Shown here: positions 37,001 to 47,100 of the stretch, piece after piece
How positions within the stretch are numbered: the stretch's first letter is position 1
How the letters are laid out: each line of letters starts with the position of its first letter
Source: Bolinopsis microptera
Lineage: Eukaryota > Ctenophora > Tentaculata > Lobata > Bolinopsidae
Length of the DNA stretch: 64,000 nucleotides
Assembly: GCF_026151205.1 (NCBI RefSeq)
Contig: NC_087075.1
Location: forward strand, 4,686,359 to 4,750,358
Reading direction: 5' to 3'
The notes under the pieces: generated by a model
The model's input: only the letters and a program-made list of their open reading frames with translations
What the model was told of the DNA's origin: nothing
Databases searched by the model: none
Translations under genes and position numbers: made by a program

Positions 37001-39564
37001 ATAACATTGTAGATATTTTCTATCTCTATTATAATTCGGAGAATTATTTCTGCTGTCTGTCTGTACGACCGCCCACGTGCAAAACAAAGGAAAAATATGA
37101 ACTTGCGTAGTGACCATGGTAACGAGGGTTGTTACACGCACGTGCACGTGCAAAGATTGTTAAAACAGCATTTTTTATCGTTTTTGTTGATATTACGTTG
37201 TGTTTAGTGCGAGCAACATTTTAATTGGGCTGTATCTTCGGTTGTGTAGGATATTTTTGACGCGATTTAAACTTACTAACAAAAAATACTATTAGCTTCC
37301 TCCCTGTGACCACGGGTTTTCTAGTCTTACTTATAATTCAGAGAATTCTTTATGCTGTCTGTACGACCGCCCACGTGCAAATTATACGAGAAATAGGTAG
37401 TTGCAAAGTTATTACCATGGTAACGGTGTTGAAATGTGCACGTGCACGTGCAATGATTGTTTTAACATAATTTTGATCGGTTTTGTGGTAATTACGCTGT
37501 GTTCAGTGCGAGCTACATTTTAATGGGCTGTTTACTCGATTATGACGGATATTTTTTGATGCTATAAAAACTGACTACCAAAAAATAGAAACCTACTAGC
37601 TTCATCCCTGTTACCACGGGCTTTCTAGTCTTACTTATAATTCAAAGAATTATTTCTGTCTGTACGACCGCCTACGTGCAAATTAGGTAAAAAGCAAAAT
37701 CTTGCAAAGTAACCACGGTAACGAGGGTTGTTACACGCACGTGCACGTGCAACGATTGTTAAAACGGCATTTTTATAATCGGTTTTGGTGATATTACGTT
37801 GTGTTTAGTGCGAGCAACATTTTAATCGGCTGTATCTTCGGTTGTGTAGGATATTTTTTGACGCGATTTAAAATTACTTACATAAAATACTATTAGCTTC
37901 CTCCCTGTGACCACGGGTTCTCTAGTCTTACTTATAATTCAGAGAATTATGTCTGTCTGTACGACCGCCCACGTGCAAATTAGTAAACAAATACAAGTTG
38001 CATAGTAACCACGGTAACGATGTTGAAACGCACACCACGGGCACGTGCAAAGATTTGTGAGCGACATTTTGATCGGCAGTATTTTCGGTTGTGACGGATA
38101 TTTTTTGATGCCATAAAAACTTACTATGAAAGTATGCCATTAGCTTCCTCCCTGTGACCACGGGCCTTCTAGTTACTTATATAAACCCCGGTTGTTAGAC
38201 TGAAGCCGTTCTACCGTTAAATGAGGTTACTTCCTGGATTAGCTTCTAAATATCGAGTATTTAATCTTATTGAATGGTTAATAAGGAACTCCTTCCTCCG
38301 AATATAAAATGGATGGTCTTTAACTTAAAGTTTAAGTAAATATATATCTTATATGAATGGGTAAGCGGAAATTTTAAATACCAATAGTGATACATCGGCA
38401 TTCCAAGCGTAACTTGAGTTACGAAGCTCTCTTATTTAATGCGTAATGCGTATCAGTACTTCCAATAATATCGGCTGTTATTTAATTGTCTGCGCTGTGT
38501 TTCCCACCCACTAATATTAATTTGTAGGTGATTCGTCGGTAATACTCTGATCGTACAGTCTAGGCGTGATTTTTGCGATTGGCAATATTGGTGTAATTTC
38601 AGAAATCATATAATATTTGAGTTTTGTAATCCATGAAAACGCGGTTTCCCTGTCTGCTGTCTTCTGTACCATCTTAATAGCCAATAAATCGTTTCCGAAC
38701 TTTCCGAATCCCAGATACTATTATAATATTATAATTATAATACATATTATAATATCACTCCGAACTGTTCATAACACATTCGTAAGTAAAATAGAAAGAA
38801 TTTGTTTATAGAGATTATGGATATAGTGTATTATGGATAAGTGTAACTATATAGTTACACCTATGTAGTGTAACTATATATAGGTGATGTAATACAAAGT
38901 CAAAATATATTTATATTATACTCTTTTATTTTTATAAATTTTTAGTATTAACACCTTGGACTTAAATATTTTGTAGTTAATTAATAATTCTCAGTTACAC
39001 GACCCAGATTAACTAACATATCACATGATCTAACCAGGATGATGGCAGACTTATATCTGGACACCCCAATGGAATACTACCTTCTGGGATGCTACCTAGT
39101 TTATTATAAAGTATTCCTTACATATTATTGTAGAAACACTACCCATATAAAATTGTAGCTACAAGGCCAAGGCTGGGGATAAACAGTCAATATTTCACCT
39201 GTAAGGTATCCCAAAACTGATAGGTTAAGTAGTCCTTGCTGACTGAGCTTGGGTAGCCTTGAGGTAGGAACACTTCCTGGTTAAAATAAATAAAATCTTG
39301 TTTTTTACAGGACGATTACATTGAATATATGAATTTCTTACCCCAGATATAATTTCATTAGAATAATATGATATATTATATAAATTATAAAGGATATTAT
39401 GCATTTCTACCATTTCTAAAATGTATGAAAATGTAGTAACTAACAGTCAAAAAGGAGGATAGTTTTTGATGTCCTTTGTGGACAACTTTTATCTCAGTAG
39501 TTGCATTAGGCTTTAGCTCAATCTCATTCAGCGTTATCCCTCCGTAATCTTCTTTAAATCGCAT
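31074..39564 (-). CDS. RUSF1: RUSF1 (RUS family / DUF647 membrane protein), ten exons supported
   Basis: Homologue of human RUSF1 (C16orf58), family DUF647, related to plant ROOT UVB SENSITIVE proteins; a conserved membrane protein of unclear biochemical role. Exons in reading order: 39564-39445 (ATG; MRFKEDYGG), 39276-39199 (VFLPQGYPSSVSKDYL), 36752-36638 (CSSLNGTLASHAIFKG), 36100-35913 (KRWRLFADVLNDVAMFLDLL), 35286-35185 (VAGGCTRATI...NNTADVSAKDGSQ), 32491-32373 (GLLGLLLSM...TVLHLY), 31673-31537 (NYRACSCLVM), 31436-31382, 31253-31192, 31127-31074. Each has GT-AG borders and phases agree throughout. The first seven are confident; the last three rest on phase and weak similarity. A possible final exon is 29239-29330. 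One intron (32492-35184) contains a gene on the other strand; another holds tandem Helitron-like units. Confidence 0.88.
31863..32372. repeat. 11-bp minisatellite built on a 5' splice-site sequence, about 46 copies
   Basis: On the plus strand the unit is ACTTGTACCTT with ACTTGTAACTT and ACAAATAACTT variants. On the minus strand, the transcribed strand of RUSF1, it reads as repeated ACAAGTAAG / TTTGTAAGTT, each carrying GTAAG like a 5' splice donor. The RUSF1 exon 32491-32373 ends in TTT exactly where this array begins, and its donor GTAAGTTATTTGTAAG is the first unit. The array probably arose by amplification of the donor itself. Confidence 0.95.
32583..33355 (+). CDS. Pentraxin-like secreted or membrane protein, frameshifted near the start
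   Basis: From ATG 32583 a signal-peptide-like start (MIKLIVVVIFLLQYDPAYTA) runs 30 codons, then a stop follows unless the frame shifts by one base near 32665-32675. From there (internal ATG 32675) 226 codons encode a pentraxin/laminin-G-like domain: FSVCTWL, then FHVCWTWGS, which fits the pentraxin signature H-x-C-x-[ST]-W-x-[ST], and GGKMCLGN. The two Cys match the conserved pentraxin disulfide. A predicted coiled-coil (MQRLDNIEEKLENLFSQQ) follows. The shift may be a real 1-base deletion (pseudogene) or a sequence error. The gene sits wholly inside a RUSF1 intron on the opposite strand, its ATG only 92 bp from a RUSF1 exon. Confidence 0.72.
33375..33480 (-). mobile_element. 3' fragment of a SINE (same family as 57479-57834)
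   Basis: The stretch ATCTAGATACTTATTTTACC, followed by CAAACAGCC and TTACAGGAGCCGAA, matches the tail part of the full SINE at 57479-57600. Only about 100 bp of the 3' end is present, a common 5'-truncated or decayed state. It lies just after the pentraxin stop codon and could supply part of its 3' untranslated region. Confidence 0.6.
33920..34098 (+). CDS. Possible second exon of the pentraxin-like gene: transmembrane segment and cytoplasmic tail
   Basis: The frame encodes SVTLLIVLIIILLK, a hydrophobic membrane span, then a basic VANKR stop-transfer and a 43-residue acidic tail ending in a stop at 34098. If the upstream exon uses the donor-like GTAAAT at about 33319 (phase 1), an acceptor at 33918-33919 (GGAG|C) joins in frame. 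That acceptor is weak; the better-looking TTTTCAG at 33885 leads to stops. The tail holds EESPLI, an acidic dileucine sorting motif ([DE]xxxL[LI]), and YTEV (Yxx-hydrophobic). With this exon the product would be a type I membrane pentraxin. Confidence 0.45.
34099..35184. other. RUSF1 intron remainder, no exon seen
   Basis: This lies between the nested gene and the RUSF1 exon 35185-35286. A GC-richer patch at 34935-35015 with an open minus-strand frame is unrecognised. A short C tract is near 35063. The 67-codon frame at 34530-34733 has no known domain. Confidence 0.35.
35798..35878. mobile_element. Short inverted-repeat element carrying E-boxes (MITE-like)
   Basis: TTTTTGACACGTGAC (from about 35799) is mirrored by GTCACGTGTCAAAAA about 50 bp later: 15-bp perfect arms, each containing CACGTG. 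A related end, TTTGACACGTGACATTGATT, occurs near 55733 in an SLC7 intron, so this is probably a small dispersed family that carries E-boxes with it. Confidence 0.5.
36164..36277. repeat. (TTGATTAA)n microsatellite
   Basis: About 14 copies of an 8-bp unit with a few substitutions, inside a RUSF1 intron between exons 36100-35913 and 36752-36638. The sequence is close to palindromic. Confidence 0.9.
36898..36999. mobile_element. Pogo/Tigger-like MITE, 102 bp
   Basis: The left end CAGTGAAACCCCGATTTACT and the right end (complement CAGTAAAAGCTTGATTTACC) are imperfect inverted repeats. The right flank is TA; the left flank is not. Three direct copies of GCGGTAAATCAGGGTTT-like sequence precede the right end, so the right terminus has been locally reiterated. 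Same family as 11955. It lies in a RUSF1 intron. Confidence 0.7.
37029..38176. mobile_element. Four tandem ~300-bp Helitron-like units
   Basis: Units start near 37029, 37331, 37635 and 37932 (about 302, 304, 297 and 245 bp). Each begins around TC-TTACTTATAATTCAGAG, carries CTGTACGACCGCCCACGTGC, a doubled E-box palindrome GCACGTGCACGTGC (degraded in the last), and ends CCCTGTGACCACGGG...TTTCTAG before T. A TC start, CTAG end and a small CCC/GGG hairpin just before CTAG are Helitron hallmarks, and head-to-tail copies are common in non-autonomous Helitrons. The alternative is a simple satellite. Located in a RUSF1 intron. Confidence 0.6.
38838..38862. repeat. Perfect 20-bp palindrome
   Basis: GTGTAACTATATAGTTACAC reads the same on both strands; a further GTGTAACTATATA follows about 12 bp later. 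Within a RUSF1 intron. No function can be assigned. Confidence 0.8.
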
Positions 39565-41109
39565 TGAACCTACTACACATATAACATGAGAGTTTTCTAC
39601 GATAATAGAGAAACTGACCTTGTCTCCCTAAATTCAACCACTTGCCATAATACAAATACTAACAACCAAATAAAGTTTTTTAAATAATTATATACAATCA
39701 CCAAAGAATATTTCCTCAAGTTTACTTCTAGTTAACTAATTCGTGGTTTAAGCTCTTATTTTATTTATGATTAAAGGAATGTAAAATGAAGCTTACTGTT
39801 TCATTGAAAACTTATTGTTTCATTGAGTTATTCCAGATCAAAGAAACCTTCTGAATCAGTATTAAGCTTGATTTAACTTCATGGCAAATAGTAGGGTCTA
39901 GTGTAGAGTGAAGAGCTAGTGTAATTTGTATACAATAGATATGTTTTAAAATAATTACAACACTACAAATCTATTACTTTTATTGAGTATGTAATATGAT
40001 CAGAAGGTATTAAATATTTATTTAGAGGGGTCATAATCCCCTCCATCCTCAAACAGAGTTTCACTTTCTCAATATCGTGTAAAGAGGCACTTACAGAGGG
40101 GAAGGGCATACGTGAACTAGATCTATTAGCTATACCCATAACGTGAACTATATCTATTCCATGATACAATACAATAATACCTTGGCTGTTGAGTGCTAAA
40201 ATTGGTGTAATAGTAGTCCCCTCTATAACGCGATTTTGAAATACAAAATGTAACAGTGTTGTACGGGGGACCGCATTATATTTAGAGGTAATTTTGGCGC
40301 TTAAATCATGAGAGCGTATACAAAATAAACCTTCTGGAGTTTGTTTATCTATACATCAATATAATATATAATATAATTAATTATTCAAAGGAATTTACTT
40401 CAATTATCATTTCCATTTATCAAGATCAGTTTTGAGCTCAAGCTGATCAGCTACCTACTCAATCAAAGGGGAATAAAAGCGATGTTAAATGTCCGGTCCC
40501 GAGATGTCAAGGTTCTGGTTTTGGAACTTATTCGCCATTGTGTTATTACCTAAAACTGGGGAATTCAGTAAAATTATTTCAGTAAATTTCACTTAAGAAA
40601 ATAATATGTCATTTCAAGTTCTTAGCAATCAATAAAGCAGTTGTTGTTCAGATCAAGTCAGGCATGCGTGTGAAAACTATATTTTTTGGATCAAATTTTT
40701 AAAATCTTTATAAAGAATGATGTACTAATACTAAATATAAGACAAAATATAGCTTTGAAATTTGATTTTTGATCACTGACCAATCAGTGAGAGTGACACA
40801 AGTCTGGAACCAACATTTTGAATATGTCCTAACGGTAGGACATTTACAAATTTTAGCTTTACGAGACCCATATTTCCCTGTTTTGACTGAATTTTTCTTG
40901 AATGACCATCTAGTAAGGTCACTGAGCCCTAAGACACAAGACACTTTATATAATATATGTAAATGATACGCTTTTGGCTGTGTTTTTAGCAAATAAAATT
41001 CATATAATCTATTGCAATCCTGATTTTAATGATAAAACTACTAATACTTTGAACTTTTAAAAGAGCAGTCCGGTTTAAATACCCAATTGTTTAAAATGTT
41101 TTGATCGTA
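39565..41109. other. Intergenic between RUSF1 5' end and the TSP1-VMO-I gene 3' end
   Basis: About 1.5 kb that should contain the RUSF1 promoter (transcribed leftward). No TATA or CCAAT arrangement stood out. A small imperfect inverted-repeat element is likely at about 40214-40300 (CCCCTCTATAACGCG facing CCGCATTATATTTAGAGG). The frames at 40708-40992 are unrecognised. Confidence 0.35.
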
Positions 41110-44100
41110 CTAATTTCTTTTTTCACAACAAGCAAAATCCACACCATTAAGAGCAGTGTCATCACCGCCGCCCTGGTTTGCCTCCACTCTAGTTTGGATC
41201 CCACAGAAGACTTGACCAGATGGACACTGCTTATGTCCTGTCCAACTACCCCATGGTCCTGCGTTGCTTGTCTGGTATCCAGAGCCGTTGCTACTGCAGT
41301 AAAGAATCACTTCGTTAGCAGCAGTGTCATCTCCTCCTCCTTGCTGGTCCTCGTACTTGAGATTGAATGCGTTGAACCCAGACGAACATGCCGAACTATC
41401 GGCCCAGGAGCCCCATGGTCCAACAGTACTGCAAACAACCCCACCTTGGCTGCAGACCAGACAAATTCCATTAAGTGCCGAATCGTCTCCACCACCTTGA
41501 TTAGCCTCCACCCTCTGTCTGAAGGAAGTTGCGTATCCGCCATTAGGGCAGTATTCCCACGCTCCCCAGCCTCCCCAATAACCATAGTAGGCTAATGTTG
41601 AACTTGCAAAAACTGAAAAAATGAATGATGGTTACCCTTGCACTTTCATTGAGGATCCTTAAAGTTGCACCGTTAGTTCTTTCATTCAAATTTCTGATTG
41701 TTTCTGAATAGACTCAGTGAAGACAGATTCTAATACATATAACACTACACGAATCCACCAGAATGCACCGTTAGTTCACGTTAATTGATTTTTACCTGGG
41801 CAGACGTGAGTGTTACATATCTGTGATATGCTAGAAGATCCAGAGCACAAGCTGCCACCATGAGCTGGGGCAGGATTGTTGCAATATCTGACTCTTGTTT
41901 GTGTACCTCCCTCACATGTCACAGAGCATGCAGACCAAGATCCAAAGTTAGACCAACCTCCGTTAACTGTAATAGTAATACCAAATATATATTGTCAATA
42001 TGACGTTTTGTTCACTTATGGTGGTAAGGAACTGAAATTAAAATGTGAACAATGAGTTCATCCCCATCCCAGCTCATAAATCTGCCAGTGGTCGACCAGG
42101 ATATCGGCAAAGCCAGAATCCTGAAGGGGATTAGTATTTTCATCCTGTTCTGGTTCCTGACCATGATCGCCTTGTTGCCAGGATTTTTGCAGGGATTTGA
42201 ATCTCAAAATTCACAGATTTTCTCACCAATTTGGTAGCATTACCTGACAAAATTAACATATCAAGGCCACCGACTGATCGATTTGCTCATTAAAAATATT
42301 CAAAATGAGTGAATTTTCATAATTTGTGACCTACCTGGGCATGGATTTGAATTGCATTTTTGGGATTCCTCAGCATCTCCAACACAGACAGCTCCTCCAA
42401 ACGCTGGGGCAGGGTTGCTGCAAGATCTCCTTCTTGTCTGATCTCCTCCCCCACATGTTGCAGAGCACGAAGACCAAGTTCCAAAGTCTGACCATCCTCC
42501 GTTAACTGTAACAGCATATTTCGATAAGTAATAAGTTATTGCCCTTTTGGCTTTTAACCAAATTTGGTGAATCCAAGATTAATACTTAAGTTCGTTTGAT
42601 TAATGCAGGTTGAATTTGGCAGTTTTTCGGAAATTTCACCATATTTTTGTTTTTAACCGCCATAATAAAACCCGCTTAGTCAGAGCTGACGACGATTAAC
42701 ACATGTTTATTGAAAGATTCTACAAGTTAAATCATCGTATCTCTTATATGTTTCTAACCCAACTCCACTCCGCTTAGTCAATTTTTGGAGTACTAATTTC
42801 GCCATATTTTTAACCGCCATTATTTTTAAACGCCATAAATATAAGAACTAAGGCTAGGTAGCGCTGTTTTAAAGTTTCGAGAATTTTATTCACTTAATGT
42901 TTGTTAAAATGTTTAAAATCAGATTTTGGAAAAGGAAGGTAAAACCATGGTGTTATGAATAAACTTTAAAAACAGAAACAAAGGTCGCAACTTTTATCCT
43001 TGTTGGCGTTCCACAAGGAACAGTTCTAGAACATCTGAATTCTGATTATTTCATTGCCTTTTTCCATCAATAACTGGTCACAGGAGATTTATTTCGCATA
43101 CAAATAAAATGGTTAATGATTTGTTCAAAGTGTGTCAAAATGTTGAAACCTACCTGGGCATGGATTTGTATTGCATTTTTGGGATTCCTCAGCATTTCCA
43201 ACACAGGCAGCTCCACCAAACGCTGGAGCAGGGTTGCTGCAAGATCTCCTTCTTGTTTGATCTCCTCCCCCACATGTTGCAGAGCACGAAGACCAAGTTC
43301 CAAAGTCTGACCATCCACCGTTAACTGTAACAGTGAACCAAATATATTGTCTATATCATGTACTTTTTTCACTACTATGGTATGAATTTTATAGTGGTTA
43401 AAATGTTTGAGGATCGGACTGAAGTAAATATGTAATACAAAATCATGAATATGCGAATTGAAATCAAAATTATGAAAATGAGGTTGTAACTTTAATCCTT
43501 AGTGGTGCTCCATAAACTCATAAAGAATAGTTTTAGGACGGCTGTTTTTCATTTTTCCACTAAGGACAAGAAACTATTTTCAAAATTAATAACATGATAA
43601 TAATTTGTTCGCAATCCGTCAAAAATATTTAAAAACTAATATTTTTAACCTACCTGGGCATGGATTTGTATTGCATTTTTGGGATGCCTCAGCAATTCCA
43701 ACACATTCAGCTCCACCAAAGGCTGGGGCAGGATTGCTGCAAGATCTCGTCTTTATTTGATCTCCTCCCCCGCATGTTGCAGAGCATGAAGACCAAGTTC
43801 CAAAGTCTGACCATCCTCCGTTTACTGTAACAGCATATTTCGATAAGTAATAAGTTATTACCCTTTTAACCTGATTTGATGAACTCAATTTAAGCAGCAC
43901 TCCACTAAAGTTTAAAATGATAATTTCATTCGCTAAATTTTCACTTCAATGTTAAATGATCGGATTTTAGAAAAACGGGAAGGAGATTCTTAACCGTATC
44001 TAGGTGTTATGAATTAAGTTAGAATACAGAAAATTGGGTAACAAATTTTATCTGGTCTAGTGGTGTTCTGCAAAGAACAGTTCTGGGACCAATTATTATT

Positions 44101-47100
44101 TCATTGCATTTTATTCATCAATGACAGTTCACAATTTTCCAAATAGATAAAACGATTATGATTATGATCTGTTCCCAATTTGTCAAAAGTATTGGAATAC
44201 GTTAAATAAATATTTGTACCTACGTACCTGGGCATGGATTTGTATTGCATTTTTGGGATGCCTCAGCAATTCCAACACAGACAGCTCCACCAAACGCTGG
44301 GGCAGGGTTGCTGCAAGATCTCGTCTTTATTTGTTCTCCTCCCCCGCATGTTGCAGAGCATGAGGACCAAGTTCCAAAGTCTGACCATCCCCCGTTAACT
44401 ATAATATAATTTTGTTTTATTATTAAGCCAACACCATTTAATTTGTTTTGAAACTGTTTTATCACTCATGTTGCATTAATATAAGGTAAACTATTTTCAA
44501 ATTCGTGATTCAGCTCAGAATTAGGGTAGCAATTACAAATTTACCACTCTATCTGTGCACTTAAAGCATATACTTTTACTTTTTGTGAAAGGGCATTGAT
44601 GGTATTAAAATAAACTAAATTAAATCGATGTATTTTTGGACATTTTTTCTAAATCATTCCCTTCACCCCTTTTCCATGACACAACAGTCAGTGTCTGTAA
44701 ATAGACCTCTAACGGTAATTTTTACAGCTAGTTTGCTAGTTGTTTACGTGAGATATTGATTGACGATGTTAACCTATCAGGATCGTTGCTCTGCGAAGCT
44801 AAGAAAGATCAAAATATTAGTATGCGCGGCGCGGCGAAGTCCTCCAAAGTGACATAGTTTGATAGTTTTATAAATTGCATTATTTTGTTGTATCACGTCG
44901 TGACTCCCATGGTCGTTTCAATATAATGTAGAGTTTTACGATACAGGGGGAGCCGCGGACTCGTGCGCGGCGGGTCATTCAACGTACGGCATGAACAATT
45001 ATTTTGCATTAAGTTGACTTGAATCGATAAAGATAATCACTTTCGAGGCACTTCGAAAAAAGCTACTCACGTTATCGTGCTTTTTACGTTCACATAGCAA
45101 TGTGTATACGCGTACTGCGTGACGCGCGCTTGTTTTACAAGTTGCCTTTGCCGCCTACGGCGGTCGCGCGCTACTGCAAGCGAAAGGGCTCTGGTTAGAG
45201 CAGCTTTTAAGAAGAAATAAAATATTTGCTGGTTAATACATAATACAGGGCTTGTAGCGCGATGCACTACTGGGTCGCGCGCGCATTAAATAATGCTTCT
45301 CGCAACCACTTCGGTAGATCGGCGAGATGCACCACTGTGCCTCTTCGAGCTGCGAAGGATTGACATCATGAATCAATACAGGGCGGACTTCGCCGCTTCG
45401 ACGCGCCGCGCAAACTATTATTCTTACTTCGCATCTTACAGCTGAGGACCCCAGGCTATTATGTTCATGAACATAATAAAAATTCGCTTTGGCGGAAAAC
45501 CAGGCTGAGCGCCGCCCATGTGCCATGGTTATTTGCATTTTACTGACTAGATCGTTGCTTTGTTATAATTCGCATTTTGCAAACATGCAGAGCAACGATC
45601 TTGAAAAGTTGACATTGTCAATCAAATAACGTTAGCATTTTTGACGGATGTTACACGTTTAAATGTCGGTGGCTATTATTTGTATCACGTCGTGACCCCC
45701 ACGGTCGTTTCACTATGTAGAGTTTATTTACGATACAGCTAGGGGGAGCCGCTCACTCGTGCGCGGCGCGGGTCATACAACGTATATGACAACCTATTAT
45801 AGATTTCGACCGTTATGTGTACATGTTTATACGTTTTTGTTATATGAGTAAGCTGTAGTAGGATTGTAAAAGTAAGCTAATATATACTATCAATGTATTT
45901 TTATGCTGATTTTGAATGAAAATCATTTTTTGACGAGTTGTGAGCGCAAATAATCATTTTCTCAAACGCACGCACGTGACAGGCTTGTAAAACGATATTT
46001 GGGCTCTTTTTGCTTTAAGATTTGAGTTGGTTTTGGCTAATTAAATTAATCGTGAAGATAATACACAGATTTGAATGTGCATATGGTAAGGTACGTGAAG
46101 GCACGCGTATATAAAAATACTACATTGATAATTATAACAGGTGTGTGGTTTTAAAAATTGCAATGTTTCAGTAAACAAAGTATGATTTAGAAAGCTCAGA
46201 ATTTGTATTTCACCTGGGCATGGATTTGTATTGCATTTTTGGGATGCCTCAGCAATTCCAACACAGGCAGCTCCACCAAACGCTGGGGCAGGATTGCTAC
46301 AAGATCTTGTCTTTATTTGATCTCCTCCCCCACATGTTGCAGAGCACACAGACCAAGTTCCAAAGTCTGACCATCCTCCGTTAACTGTAATAATAATAAT
46401 AAATGTATTGTCAGTGTGTGAACGTGGCACAAAATCACGAATAAGTTAATTGGAATTGAAATTCAGGAAATGAGGTTATAAATTTTATCCTTAGTACTAG
46501 TAGAGTGTAGAGTGAGTAATCATCATCGTAGTGTTTTTACAATGGTAGGTAGTGTTCCTCGATCCGTGTTTGAATGGTGTTCCGCTTAATTGCTAATATA
46601 AATCAAGAGGCTTGCATATATTGAACATATTGACACGGGTGCAGAGTTGAGTCTGTACGGAACCTAGTAGTTTCAGATCCTTGTTTAACTTGCCGTACAG
46701 CAAGGTCATCCACTACTTTAGCCCGGCGAGGCACATAACTCCCTCTACAACTCCATGACAAATGTTTCATATATACTAGCCGAATTCACAAGATATATCC
46801 TTGTGTTTGAGAAGAGCTCGTTAGAACTGCTTCCTTTCCCTTCAGTATCCCATATAACGTTTTAGGATAGCTGTTTTAAAGTTGTCCACCGTACCAATCA
46901 CAAACAACTATTTTTGAAATTAATAACATTTCTGTTCTTCAAAATACGTCATGAAAAGCATTTAAAAACATCAAACGAATTTTTAACCTACCCGGGCATG
47001 GATTTGTATTGCATTTCTGGGATTCCTCAGCAATTCCAACACAGGCAGCTCCACCAAACGCTGGGGCAGGGTTGCTGCAAGATCTTCTTCTTGTTTGATC

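Noticed and set aside
42052-42237. 61-codon hydrophobic plus-strand frame
   Set aside because: It lies in a TSP1-gene intron, antisense, with no recognisable family or supporting signals.
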